The notes under the pieces were generated by a model. The model worked only from the letters and a program-made list of their open reading frames with translations. It was not told the DNA's origin and ran no database searches. Shown here in pieces: positions 1 through 13,300 of a DNA stretch of 64,000 bases; position 1 is the first letter of the stretch; every line of letters starts with the position of its first letter. The stretch lies in NCBI RefSeq assembly GCF_932526225.1, contig NC_064041.1:5514046-5578045 (forward strand), in the 5' to 3' direction. The translations under genes and the position numbers were made by a program. Source of the DNA: Nematostella vectensis (Eukaryota > Cnidaria > Anthozoa > Actiniaria > Edwardsiidae).

Positions 1-2050
1 ATGGTTAAAACCGTTTTATCGGCTATTGCCACCAAGAGTTTTCATTCCTGCCAATTCTCACAGTTTTCACAGGAGACTTCTGGTTTTTAGCTTTTATATA
101 CTGGCAAAAAAAATCTAAACTTCCTATACATTTACTGTAAACTCCCGAGAAAATTAATGGAGAATTTGTTATACAGTTCTTGTATTTGAAACAAAATCTC
201 TGGGTTTTGGAGCTTTCAAGGTTGGCAAGTATGAGTTTTGTCTTATCTTTCTCTGATACCATGAAGCTAAAAGACAGTAGTTTGCTGTGACCAACCAAAT
301 ATGCTTCTTTTTAGAGCCCTGGTGGTTTATCTAATTCTTATAATAAAGAATGCATGATTGTGCATGTCCCTCGTGAGGCAATTTTGACATACATGCCTCT
401 TTCTATTAAAACGTCTCCCATTCCCAAAGAAGCTGATAAAAATATAACCTACTCAAGACGGCATTCTTAATTTAAAAAATGTGATATTAACTAGTTAATA
501 ATCCAGGCTGGTAGCCAGGTTTTTGATCAGGGGAGTTCTATACCCATAAAGCCGACCATTTTCTCTTAGGGAGCTTGTCAATTTTCAATTTTCCTTCATT
601 AGAGCAGACCTTCAAGTCGAGTGGGGGGTTCTTCTGAACCCCCCCCCCCCCCCTGGCTACGGGCCTTGCACCTGATAAGTACTTCAGTAAGGGCCAAAAA
701 TTAGTGAACATTGAGCCCCCACTCTCTCGCAACACCTTCTTTCCCCATTTTCGAGGCAAAAAAGCTTCTATGGTCTTAAAAGCTATTCATATTCAATCTT
801 TAAAAGCACCCAGTGTCTACCTGTCTTTTCCCAGCAGTCGGTACAATTGCATTGGTCAGCAGCTTGAGAACCTCGGGCCCGCCAAACTGAGAAACACAGA
901 TCGCACGCATGGCCTGGGCGCACATCTCCAATCAAACGTTCGGTTGATTAAACGTTCGATAGATAAGTTCTATTGAAGTTTGTCCAGATAAAAAAGAAAT
1001 TGTCCATAGAGTCATGCAACTCCCATAACAAAATGCAACGCCATCTTGGAAATTACCCAGAAGACCTGCGCAAAGCATTTATGGAGTAAAAATCAACAGA
1101 CCCAGTAGAGCGGGATGCCTGTGGTTTTCGTCCTCTTGATATTTTTTTTCGAGTCTTGAAAATGCACATTATCTATTGCATCTAGTGAGCAGAGTCCCAA
1201 ACTTTAGAAAAAGTAACCTTATCAACTCAAGTTTTTCGTGCGTGACGCGGTCCGCCAGGGACTTCGCAAAACAACATTGCTCAGAATAATTTTTATTTTG
1301 TAGACCTTAAATGTTAAAACCAACCACATTTTTCCCTTATCATGTATCCCTTCTTCTCGCCTCTTCTTTCCTCGAGAAAGTGCAGCCCTGATCAGCAAAT
1401 TAATTCCAAGCAAGACTTAAGTGTGATGCTTCAGTATAACATAGCATTGAAACTGTTGATTTGTTACAGTTAAGCTTATTTTTCTCATTTTGTATTAAAG
1501 CGCTTATTATTGTCATTGTAATTTCATCTTTTGGTATAAATAAACTATAATATAATATATTGTTTTCCCTTTTTGTCAAACAGATAGTGTTGGAAGGAAT
1601 AAGCATAATTTTAAAAGCGAGCATGCCATCAAAAACAAACATAATATTCACGTTCTATGACAGGATGAACATCGCACAGGACCGTAGCAGGGGGTAGGGC
1701 ACGTGCCCCCCCCCCCCCCCCCCATCCCAATATTTTGAAAAATTATAACGAAGTGACCAGTAGGGGCGTGGCCGTGCCCCCAAATAATTTCCTAATGTTT
1801 CTGTACCCCCATATTTTGAGGTCTGCTACAGCACTGTCGTATGAGAACAAAACTTGACTAGGTGTCATGTATGTATCAAAATGAGGAAAACAAAAATATT
1901 GATATTTCAAAATATGGGGTTAATTGTGACCATCGACGACGTCATAAAAAAAGCAATATTTTATCGTAGAAACATCGTCAGACAACCAACTTGGTTCTAA
2001 TGAATTATTGTATATTTACCAGAAAGAAAATCGGCATTGACATCGTGCAT
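1..2050. other. No gene recognised; repeat-bearing flank
   Basis: I found no conserved protein segment or convincing exon here. A poly-C stretch ending in CTGGCTACGGGCC (about 641-665) and a block at about 1675-1815 (GCACGTGCCCC, then GGGGCGTGGCCGTGCCCC) match dispersed repeat families seen elsewhere in the window. The short open frames lack conserved motifs. Confidence 0.6.
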
Positions 2051-2060
2051 GAAATATATA

Positions 2061-2066
2061 TTTATT
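2061..2066 (-). terminator. Candidate CCNB1IP1 polyadenylation signal
   Basis: AATAAA on the minus strand, about 65 nt past the TGA stop of the terminal exon. Seen directly; its use is inferred. Confidence 0.45.
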
Positions 2067-2129
2067 AAATGTTGCATTTAAAAGCTTAACATTAAAAAGA
2101 TACCAAAATGTGACTACGTGAGCCTGTGG

Positions 2130-5100
2130 TCACTGGCGTTTTGTGTCAGCGATGAGTTTATTGACATCACAGTGTGGAGTACCAGCGAAGTCTATGATGA
2201 AGCGGCTTTGAAGGTTTTCCGCTGATCGTGAGGGAGTGGACAGCGGTTGTGGCCTTTGTGGCTCAAGGGTGAATTCTCCTAAAATACGAAAGCATCAGAT
2301 AAACAAACAAAGGGTTGTCAGGGTCGAAGGGTGGTCGGAACAGAGTAAGAAAAGGCGACAATTAAAGAGCATTGCAAGAAAGCGGTTGTAGCTTCTTTCA
2401 AATGGCTCTAAATAATAGTCTGATCTCTGATAAAAGCATGTGTGTGTGTTTGTTTTGAAAATATTCTTTAAGTGCAAAAATGTGAAACAAAAACAAAGCG
2501 TATGTTTTTTACTCCGGAAAATAGAAGAACATTGCACACTCATACAGGGATCAATCGGGATTCGATTCCGTCCCCACAAAGAAATGAGCTGTGTACAAAG
2601 ATATCTTTTGCGCTTACGTTCAGGCGGTTGAATTTCATCTCGTCGCATGGCTAGGTTAGACACACTGTCGCACCGACGAAACAAGTCTGCAAATAACAAT
2701 ACAACACATAAGCCTCTATTTGGTGTCCGGTTTTATCTGCATTACGTTTTTAACCCATCAGGTGATAGGCTGGCAGCATTGTACAGGTCGTGAACTCCCA
2801 CGCAGGACAGCGCACGAGGTTTAACATAACAATGGCCACGCCAGCCACCCGCTTGAATCCTCTAGATTGAGTGGGAGGAGGGAAGGCCGCGAAAAGTCTT
2901 TGTAGCAATAGGAGTAGCTGCGTTTGTTTCAGTGGCGAAGGTAGCGCGCGTCGCATTATAAAACTTTGTATTAGTGGCCACGGTAGCGCGCGTCGCATTA
3001 TAACACTTTGTATTAGTGGCCACGGTAGCGTGCATTGCACTATAACACCCTGTATTAGTGGCCACGGTAGCGCGGTCGCATTATAACACCTTGTAGTAGT
3101 GGCCACGGTAGCGCGCGTCGCATTATAACACCTTGTATTAGTGGCCACGGTAGCGCGCGTCGCATTATAACACTTTGTATTGGTGGCCACGGTAGCGTCC
3201 ATTGCACTATAACACCCTGTATTAGTGGCCACGGTAGCGCGCGTCGCATTATAACACTTTGTATTAGTGGCCAAGGTAGCGCGCGTCGCATTATAACATT
3301 TTGTATTGGTGGCAACGGTAGCGCGCATTGCACTATAACATTTTGTATTGGTGGCAACGGTAGCGTGCATTGCACTATAACACCTTCTATTAGTGGCCAC
3401 GGTAGCGCAGTCGCATTATAACACCTTGTATTAGTGGCCACGGTAGCGCGCGTCGCATTATAACACTTTGTATTGGTGGCCACGGTAGCGCGCGTCGCAT
3501 TATAACACTTTGTATTGGTGGCCACGGTAGCGTGCATTGCACTATAACACTTTGTATTAGTGGCCACGGTAGCGCGCTTCGCATTATAACACTTTGTATT
3601 ATTGGCAACGTTAGCGTGCATTGCACTATAACACCTTGTATTAGTGGCCACGGTAGCGCGCTTCGCATTATAACACTTTGTATTGGTGGCAACGGTAGCG
3701 TGCATTGCACTATAACACCTTGTATTAGTGGCCACGGTAGCGCGGTCGCATTATAACAATTTGTATTGGTGGCAACAACATGACGGAAAAACATGACGTG
3801 ACGCTTCAAATAAGCCCATTTCACATCGAATAAGGCGGAGAATATCTCCGAGTACTTATTAACTTTCAGCAAACAAAATGTGCAATTCGGCCTCACGTTA
3901 TTTGTTTTTAAAATCAGTCCGTAATACAAGGAACCTATAGCCATTGTAAGATATTGTGTCTACTCTCTCTATCTGGAATTGCGCGTTTTCCAGGTTTTTT
4001 CGTCATGACGGTGGCAACGGTAGCGTGCATTGCACTATAACACCTTGTATTAGTGGCCACGGTAGCGCGCATTGCACTATAACATTTTGTATTGGTGGCA
4101 ACGGTAGCGTGCATTGCACTATAACACCTTGTATTAGTGGCCATGGTAGCTCGCGTCGCATTATAACATTTTGTATTGGTGGTAACGGTAGCGTGCATTG
4201 CACTATAACACCTTGTATTAGTGGCCACGGTAGCGCGGTCGCGTTATAACACTTTGTATTGGTGGCAACGGTAGCGTGCATTGCACTATAACACCTTCTA
4301 TTAGAAGCCACGGTAGCGCGGTCGCATTATAACACTTTGTATTAGTGGCAACGGTAGCGTGCATTGCACTATAACACTTTGTATTGGTGGCAACGGTAGC
4401 GCGCGTCGCATTATAACACTTTGTATTGGTGGCCACGGTAGCGCGCGTCGCATTATAACAATTGGTATTAGTGGCCACGGTAGCGAGCGTCGCATTATAA
4501 CAATTGGTAATAGTGGCCACGGTAGCGCGCGTCGCATTATAACAATTGGTATTATGTGCCACGGTAGCGCGCATCGCATTATAAAAATTGGAATTAGTGG
4601 CCACGGTAGCGCGCGTCGCACTATAACAATTGGTATTAGTGGCCACGGTAGCGCTACTAAAATGTAAATTTTAGTGAATCTAAATTTTGTAAATCTAAAT
4701 GTAATTTGCGCAGTACAGAAAGCTGCGTTTCCATATCTATCAAAATAACAACTTACCCATGCCAGATCCAAGTGGAAAGTCAAAAGCACTCCTGATCTGA
4801 GCGCGCCGGTCGTATCTCCCGTCCGCCTCCTCACTATCCCCCAGCATGCGTGGGGTGATGGTTTTCCTGGAAAACAAGTTAAAAACCTTATTGGTTCAGA
4901 GCAAGAGAGCATAAGATAAGAGAGGGACACTTTGGTATTACCCGCGCGCCATGTCGATTCCGAATCCGGCTATTTTAAGTAACCACCACCCCACAACTGC
5001 GCGTGAGAATTTTCTCCTTTTATTTTGTCCTACTCCCCCGCGGGTTGCGTGTTGTTGACTTGCCAACTCGATGTGAATGAAAAGAGATCACGTAAAATAA

Positions 5101-8100
5101 CTCGGAAGAAGAAAACAAATCTAACTTAAGTAAGCAAGATTGGCAAATATACTCACAGAAAGCTAAATCCCTGAATAGTTTGACTGTTTTGTTTGTCTGA
5201 GCGGCGAAGTCAAGTGAAGAAGAAAGAAAAAACCGACGAGCGATCAAATGGCTGTGATACCGCGTTTGATTCAAATCCCGACTCCAGCTTGTATAATAAC
5301 AACATAATAATATAACATATAAAAATAATGACATCAAAGAAGTACAGTAATATCTCCTTCTTTATTTTCTCACTATTACAAAAGCTCAGATACTTCAGCT
5401 TGCTGGCTTTGATAATCACAAAAAAATGCATTCCCTCGCTACAAGGATAGTTTTATAAAATGTATTTTTCTTGGATTCCTTCTCAATTCACCGGAATTTT
5501 CACAAAAATCAATATCAAATATAATGTCTAACTTACAGATTTCGTTTGACCATAAGGAAGACAATAAATGTTGAGAAACCACGAAGAAGCAGCAAGTTAG
5601 GGCTTCGAAGCACGAGGTTTTTCCGCTCTTGATTTTTAACGAAGTCTCGTTTTAGAAATTTTGCATTCCTCGAAGTACTAAATCCCCTTAATAAACCATA
5701 ACTGCCCGAATCCTTGATGCTAGAATGACATTTTTGATGGTATTTGTGCAAACAGGGTGGGTTTTTTTTTTCGGTTTCAAGTCACAAAACAGCGGCAAAC
5801 AACAAGATGTTAACGCCAAAGCGCGGGGGAAGGGTGAGTAAAAATGCTCATGCGCAGTGGTGGGGTGGTGGTTACTAAAAATGGCCGGATTCGGAATCGA
5901 CATGGCGCGCGGGTAATACCAAAGTGTCCCTCTCTTATCTTATGCTCTCTTGTTCAGAGCGAGTATTCGTACCACGGCACTAAGGGTGAAGGTGGTGACG
6001 CTAAGAGGATGGACAGCGGTTACATAGGAAGGAGAGTTGTCGAGACAAAAGGTGTGGGACCAAAATGGTAAGAGTAAAAAAGGGATATTACGATAAAAGT
6101 CATGAACTTTGATTTTATGAAAACAATAACAAAGGCGTGCCGGACAAGGCCTCTCTAAACACATTTCCTAGCCAGTTTCTCGACAAATTGCGGGCTATTG
6201 CTCCTTATAATACAATTACTCATTTATCAAGCAGTGCAGTTTTCAAGCAGTGCAGCTTACGTTGGTCTATGAAACCTGAAAACATGCTTTAATATGTGCA
6301 GGTTACATACCTTCTTAGAGTATCGTACATGCCCTGTGGAAATATGAATAAAAAACATAGTCTAACTTCCCTTTGCAGATACATCGCATTAAACAGGATA
6401 ATATTTTCGAATCTAGTCTTCTTATCTATTAACTCGTCACTTTGATGAATTTCCAGATACCTGTAACTTCAAATATTGCCGACTTTTATCCATCAGTTTT
6501 TCCAACACCTCGTTATGTCTTTTCTTTAGGTCTTCAAGCTCTTTGATTTTGTCTTAAACAAGGCAAATTCAATGAAATAGGACAGATATGTATAAACAAG
6601 TGTCGACAGAAAATAATGTTGTTTACTAACAACAACAAAATAATCAACTCATGACACGATGACATGATAACAAAGGCGTTGTAATAATAACAAATAACCA
6701 ACCTGATATTTGATTTTTCAGTACTTGTGTCACCGTGAAGGAAAACATATGACTAAGAGTAGAAACTCCATTAAGCAAACATCTGTTGACCAGACATCTT
6801 ATACAATGTGTGTAATTACTTCAAAGTACTTATATTGAATAATGCAACGACAAATGTTGTAAATTAACTTTTGAACACCACCCACTTATGTTGCAAATGG
6901 TAAAAGCTACCCTTTTCAAAGCGAGGAGGCATCTAAAGAAGAATTGCCTTTACGGGAATCTCCCCTTTAAATATTTAATGGTAGCCCTGTTGCCTGTGTC
7001 AATGAAAGAAAATCTTGATAAAAGTCAAGGATACACGAGATTTCTGAGTTGGTTTTCGCGATAACTTGTTCGTAGTACTGCTCCATTTGTGTGATTTTCT
7101 CCTTTGATTTGGTTGCGACATATTCCTGGTAAGTGCGCTCCTGGTGTGTCTGCAAAATCGCAAAAACAGAGAATGAAAGGAGACCAGAGGCTTGATTGAA
7201 GAAAGAACTTTGGTTACCTGATATGTCCAGAAAGCCAAAGCTCGTGAGGATACCTCCATGATAACCTCAGGCCGCTGACCAGCGAGAACCATCTGCAAGA
7301 GCCACAGGTGAGTAAGGTGCTGATATGATGCAAATGCTTATCATCATCAAAACCTAAAAGGATATTTTTTATCACTTTTGCCATTATTATGATCATTAAC
7401 CAAACAACACCTGTTCCTAGAAAATTTACTCCAACAGCACCTACTTTAACAACACCTACTCTAACAAAAGCTACTCCTCAAACAACACCTACTCCAACAA
7501 AACCTACACCAACAACACACACTCCAACAAAACCTTCTCCAACAACACCTACCTCAACAGCACCTACTCAAACAACACCTACTCCAACAACACCTTCTCC
7601 AACAGCACCTACTCAAACAACACCTACTCCAGCAACACCTACTCCAACAACACCTACTCCAAAAACACCTACTCCAACAACATCGACTCTAACAAAACCT
7701 ACTCCTGCAACAACACCTACTCCAACAAAACCTACACCAACAGCACATACTCCAACAACACCTACTCCAACAGCACATACTCCAACAAAACCTACACCAA
7801 AAACACCTACTCCAACAACACCTACTCCAACAGCACATACTCCAACAACACCTACTCCAACAACATTTATTTTATTATTGTCTATCAATTCATGACAGCC
7901 TGCTATGCCCTTCATGCCCCTAGCCCTGCTAGACTTACTGATTTGTACTGTTCTACTGGCTGAAGGTCAACACGTATCACATCCAGTTTTCCAGACAGAT
8001 TTGTGTCACCTGTATATATATATATATATATCAATTAATATATACCAATTACCAAATACAACACACCTGCAGTCAATCTTAATTTAAAGTTGAATCACAC

Positions 8101-9376
8101 TCAAAGATAAATGTGAATTGTGATCGAACTGTTTAATGGTTTTGACAATGTGCAGTATAAGCAATATATTTAAAAAATACGAAACATTTGAGGAAACACT
8201 GTAATGAGTAGTTAACAAAACCTATTGTTAAACATATTTGGTTATTTTTAGCAGTTTAACATGTCCAAGTTCCTGAAAGGTCCTCCCCTTTCATGTCAGC
8301 TCCCAGCCCTGCTCTTCAATCTATTCACCCACCCACCCTCCCCCCTAAACCTCTGTATCTCCCAACAAAGAGTGTTTTTTTGACTATTATATATATTATT
8401 TGACTATTTTTTTTAATTTTAGAAATTCAAAGATGTCAAAAGCTGGTCCAAGTTCCTCAAAGGTCCTCAACATTCATGACAGCTGAACCAACCCTGGTAT
8501 CCTTCCTATCACCCCACCCCACCCCACCCCACGTACCCCCACCCCTGTATCCTATACAACATAAACAAGACACCATAGAGGGAGCCTCTTATGGTTCCAA
8601 GTTTTGAAAAACAGCATTCGGACACTTACATGCTGGGCATGTAAATTTCTTCTGGAATTCCCTTGTTCCATCCTCATCACAAAAGATGTCTCATGAAGCT
8701 AAGGAGTCTTGTTGTTGTTATTTTCAGTGACTGTGTTTTATTAATCTAGCTTATATCACTTTTATGTTCTATTGCGCTACATTCTTCAATCGTCTAATTC
8801 CAGAAAAGACCCATACCCCTTTGTTTCCCCTTTCCTACATCACACCCCCCACACCCATTACCACAGAGGGACAACTTCCAGGAAAAAGTTTTTTTTTTTT
8901 TCATACACACACTATATTTTGATCTGTATGGTCTGGGGTAAAGTTGGTATAGTTGAACAAAGAAATATTTAGGATACGAGAACAGGATGTGACCTGCAAA
9001 AAATTGATAGATAGAATTAAACAAGACATATTATTGTTGGATTATTTTTATAAATTTAAAAACAAAAAATCCCCATCTACACTTACAATTTTTAGTTTAC
9101 AATTTTTATTGCTAAGTGTAGATGGAGCAAAGTGGGCAATTTTATGTGGCAACTATAGCTAGCAGGTTGTTTTTCGCCAGTTAAAAAATTGCTAGTGTAG
9201 ATGCCAACAAATATAGTTGTCAACTAAAAATTGTCAACTTAAAATTTTTAGTGTAAATGGGGCTTTATTTGATATCAAAAACACTAATTAATTTTCAGGC
9301 TTACCCAGGCGTGGCTACTCAATCGTTTTCTGCATTTTCTAAAGTTGCAAAGTAGATGATCCAGACCGGCCGCCAT
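2130..9376 (-). CDS. CCNB1IP1: CCNB1IP1/HEI10-like RING E3 ligase, meiotic crossover factor
   Basis: The family is a SUMO/ubiquitin E3-like protein that acts on meiotic chromosomes to designate crossovers. I assembled ten exons: 9376-9305, 8993-8978, 8689-8630, 8009-7939, 7292-7218, 7149-7035, 6552-6461, 6333-6311, 4866-4757 and 2278-2130. All junctions are GT/AG with matching phases, and the exons sum to 783 nt (260 aa; the human protein is about 277). The N-terminal zinc finger has C10, C15, C28, H30, C33, C47 and C50. The family hallmark SSRALAFWTYQ lies in exon 5. A coiled coil follows (EKITQMEQYYEQVIAKT, then KLMDKSRQYLKLQ). The tail carries FDFPLGSGM and a Ser-rich end. Exon 2 is a 16-nt and exon 8 a 23-nt microexon. 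A human zinc-finger His appears as Asp36. Intron 9 holds a 42-bp minisatellite and intron 8 a 1-kb inverted-repeat element. It is head-to-head with CUTA. Confidence 0.93.
2930..3772. repeat. 42-bp minisatellite, block 1
   Basis: Tandem copies of a 42-bp unit containing GTGGCCACGGTAGCG and GCATTATAACAC. Two variants alternate (core GTCGCATTATAAC or ATTGCACTATAAC), giving a partial higher-order dimer. Because 42 is a multiple of 3, several frames stay open on both strands, which explains the many false open frames. It lies in the last intron of CCNB1IP1. Confidence 0.95.
3773..4009. other. Unique spacer interrupting the 42-bp array
   Basis: About 240 bp with no repeat unit, splitting the minisatellite in two. 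No gene or exon is recognised in it. It may be an insertion or the original intron sequence. Confidence 0.6.
4010..4655. repeat. 42-bp minisatellite, block 2
   Basis: Same 42-bp family as the block at 2930-3772. Units toward 4400-4650 carry a diverged core (ATAACAATTGGTATTAG), so the edge is a younger or separate subfamily. Confidence 0.95.
4902..5952. mobile_element. 1.05-kb inverted-repeat element (nonautonomous DNA transposon-like)
   Basis: The left arm (about 4902-5014) and right arm (about 5838-5952) are near-perfect reverse complements over about 110 bp, including GGACACTTTGGTATTACCCG and ATGTCGATTCCGAATCCGGC. The interior has no transposase. It sits in intron 8 of CCNB1IP1. Superfamily not determined; no clear target duplication seen. 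Confidence 0.75.
7400..7868. repeat. 15-bp minisatellite (ACTCCAACAACACCT)
   Basis: Tandem 15-bp units with variants (ACAGCACCT, ACAAAACCT) in intron 4 of CCNB1IP1. The period is divisible by 3, so the plus strand reads as a Thr/Pro-rich open frame. It lies between two well-supported minus-strand exons and is intronic. Confidence 0.9.
9060..9270. mobile_element. MITE-like inverted repeat
   Basis: Imperfect inverted repeats: CCCCATCTACACTTACAATT near 9072 and its diverged complement TTTAGTGTAAATGGGGCT near 9247. The element is about 200 bp, lies in intron 1 of CCNB1IP1 and has no coding capacity. Confidence 0.6.
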
Positions 9377-10351
9377 GTCAAGCAGCAAAGAGTACCTACA
9401 GATCTGCTAGAACTGATAATACAATAGGTTACTATTGCGATCATATTGAGAACATCATTCATCAATAAGCAGGGCTCAAAACAAGAATTAATCTTTTACT
9501 AATAAAATTTACTTAAGCTTGTAAAATAAAAGTAGAAATATGATTTATAAGTACGCTACAGCTTTAGTAAGTTAAAACTTAAAAGTGAAGCGAAACAATG
9601 GTGGCTAACAAACAAAGAACGTTTTCTCGCAAAATAATTAAAATAAAACCACCATAATAAATTTTCCCCACAGAAAATAACTCACCGTGAAAAAAAGTAA
9701 GTAAATTATAAGTTAAGCTTTAGTAATGTAGGTTTTCATTTTTGATCAAGACAAGATGTAGTGTGACTGAGTTGTCAAAATAGAAATAAAAATCATTTCT
9801 GTATTCTTACCCATACAACTATACTCCGGAAAACCAATGTGTCGCATTTGTACCATTTTATCACTGTGATGGTTTTGTTGTTTTTGTTTCTTTTAGTACT
9901 TCGTTGAAAAAAGGGATCACCTTTTTGCGACACAAACTGCAAAGTTGAGCAAAGTTAGTTGATTGCGCATGCGCTTACACAGGAAACCCAAAACTGTCAA
10001 AAGGTAAGACCTGATAAACAAAATATCGAAAAAAACCTCTATATTATGCCGCCATAATATAATCTTCGTAGTAAATAAAATATGAAATAAAATCTATCAT
10101 GTTCTTGTTGATTGGCAAAATTGTGTTTTGGTTCTATACGCGGGTGTCTGCTCTATTTTGTATCCCATCGGCAAATACAATACACAAAAAAATAGTATTT
10201 GTCCTTTCCATGAAAAATTAAGAAGAAGCTATCAGCAGTGAAACGAATTATATGGATGGAAGGCCCCCAATGAACCACTCACTTGATGACGAGCAGCCTG
10301 AAAGAATGGGTTTCCTGTGCTGGTGCCGCTTGAGGGAGCCTGGGCTATGTA
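9377..10351. promoter_or_regulatory. Divergent promoter interval CCNB1IP1 / CUTA
   Basis: The two start codons face away from each other across 975 bp, and no other gene is recognised between them. No TATA box or specific factor site can be assigned. The shared regulatory role is inferred from arrangement only. Confidence 0.5.
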
Positions 10352-13300
10352 ATGCGGACTTTGTTGAAGGGAGTGAACTGTGCTGTGCGATTGTCAAGAA
10401 TTTCACGATTTTCAACTAAATTCCCGAGGATGGCGGATAATAGCGGCTGTGGAGTTTACTCAGCATGCTTCATTACTTGTCCCAACATGGAAACGGCGAA
10501 AGCTTTGGCCAGGTTTGTCATAAATAACGTCATTTCGATTTCACATTCCAACATCTCAAAAATATCTAAAAAAAACCTGTCAATTTGGGAAAAGGAAAGG
10601 TGCGTACTGTAGGTCACATCTTTGCTTCTCCTGAGAAAGTTGTTATACTAGCGGCATTCCCCTGTTTGATACAAGATGATGGATTTTTATCCTGATTGCC
10701 ACTGTTTATGCACGCGGTATGGGGTTGTTATTCTCGACGAGGACGAGTGGGTCTGTTCCTGGCTGATGGATTGAATCGTTTTATTTTACTTAATCAATAA
10801 ACATTAGAACTTTATGCTATTAGAAGTGACTGATTTGTAACTATTTTAAGTATCCAACGTCTATTTAGATATTATATATTTTAAAATGGTGTTGAGATGT
10901 TCCTCGATCGAGTTCTACTCGGCTGATTACACGTGCCTAAGTATGACAGAAAAAGACAGATCACAATTCCAACATAACTTATTTGAGAATCAAAACTAGC
11001 GTTATTGCGTTGTATAATAAGATATATGCAAATACACTAACACAATTGTTTAACAGCATCTTTTACCTGTGCAACCGGTTTGACACCTTTATGGTACTAG
11101 TTTTAACTCGCATTTCAAGTGACAGTTGTTTAGCTGTCAATTACTGTACTCAGAATATATTATTTAAATCTGCTCCATCCCACTTAACACTACCTAGGCA
11201 AACACTACATTGGTCATCAATACATTTATTTCCATGCCTTTCTACAGGATTTTCTAAGGAAAACATGAAAAACCTGTTTTGAAATTGAGGACAAAGACAT
11301 TAATGCTATATTTTGTTTGAGAATGTATCAGTAATTTATTATGCTTTTGTTGGAAGCTTTTAATTTAAATCACACAAACAATTATGCTATTTACTTCTTG
11401 TCTCTTAGGAGTGTTGTTGAGGAGAATATAGCAGCATGTGTGAACTTGATACCTGGAATAACATCAGTGTAAGTATAGCTACCCACACCATAACATTTGA
11501 AACTTAAAAGAAGATAATGCACAATGTTTTCAGCTTGTAAAAATGGTAGTTTGTAATGTTTTCCCAAGTTTTAAAACATGACAATGAAATAAAAGCAAGC
11601 AGGCCTTTTTTTTACTCTACAAGGCACTTGTAAAAAAATTATTTGAATATTTTGAAACCAAAGTTTAAAAAATCACATACTCAGAGCCGATATTTAATTT
11701 GTATTAATTCAACTCCACAATATCCTAGAGTGTAGTTTGTGCTGACATTACAAGCATTAGCCCTTCTTCGTTGGAGCATATTCTTAGCATAGTCTTAGAC
11801 TAATACCTGAACATTACCATGTGCCTTCTTTTCTCAAGCTAGTACAATTGTGTTTAACTGCATGGCCTTTCTTATATAGCTAACTCATAAAGCTCATAGC
11901 CATTTTGTGATTCTATAGATAATAAAAATCACTTAAAAATGTAAGTAATGATTTTTGCCCTGCTGAGTTTCAATAAATTTTGTGTACCAAACATAACCGC
12001 CTCTACAGTTTTCCTCGTATATATATTGACTTTATCTCGCCTTATTTCTCTTACATGAAACAAGGTAAATACAATGCTCTTAGCTCTAATTATTACTTTT
12101 CTCTTTTTTCCCTACAGTTACATGTATGAGAAAAAATTTCAGGAAGATTCAGAAGTTTTGATGGTACTGTGAAAGTATATTTATTATAAATGTTTACAGT
12201 AAATTCAGAAGATTTTGGATTGTATATTAAGTTTTAACTTAGATTTATTGTTATATATATGTGAAAGGTTTGGAATTGACCTTAAAGCTCTCGTGCAAAA
12301 CATATTCTATTCACAGCATTATTTTGTCTGACTGAAAATCAGTATAGCTCATTACTTGGACAATTATATTTGGTTGTTATTGAAATTAAATTTTCACAAT
12401 CTGCTAGCAGCTTGGCTCTGCTCTCATTAAAAATACGGCAATGGCAAATAAAACAATTCACTAGTGGAGAGTCAGGGCAGGACAGACTTATTGATTATTA
12501 ATACTTATTTTCCAATAATTCATTTTTTTATTCATATTTTGTGTTCAGATGGTGAAAACTAGGTCTTCAAGGGTTCCTCATCTGGTGGAGTATATAAAGT
12601 ATGTTATAGACTAATGGAGTATATAAAGGACACTATAGAGGAGTTGATAAATCAGTTTAAAATATTATTTATGATGGAGTACAGTATATAAAGTAACTCA
12701 TGGACAAATGGAGTATATAAAGTATATCCCCAAAAACAACACTGTTTCAGCTAATCAGGGTAGCCATGAAATTTTAAAATCTATATTTGAAACTTGTTAA
12801 CATTTGGGTTTTTACCCACCAGGAAAAACCATCCATATGATGTGCCTGAGATCATCAGTACTCCGGTAAGCAAGCAGAACAATAGCATAGCTAAAGCACA
12901 CTAGACTACTAGTACCCCGGTAAGTAAGCAGAACAATAGCATAGGTAAAGCACACTACACTACTAGTACTCCGGTAAGCAGAAGAATAGCATAGGTAAAG
13001 CATACTAGACTACAAGTACTTCGGTAAGTAAGCAGAACAATAGCATAGGTAAAGCACACGTTTAGGACTACTAGTACTCCAGTAAGTAAGCAGAACAATA
13101 GCATAGGTAAAGCACACATTTAGGACTACTAGAACCAGAATCTTTGTACAGAAATTATATCCGGATGTGTGAAGATGTCTCAACATAGACCCATAAGAAT
13201 GACTTTTGATAGAATTGTGCATAATTATAACTATGACACTGAGAACCCCTCCCACCAAATTTCAATGTTGATACTGCTGGTGAGAGGAGAGGGGTGAGGG

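Noticed and set aside
2750-4667. Many overlapping 70-220-codon ORFs on both strands (repeating ATVATNTKCYNA-type peptides)
   Set aside because: They translate the 42-bp minisatellite, whose period is divisible by 3; they lie in an intron of CCNB1IP1.
7389-7895. 168-codon Thr/Pro-rich ORF resembling a mucin
   Set aside because: Translation of a 15-bp minisatellite between two confirmed minus-strand exons of CCNB1IP1.
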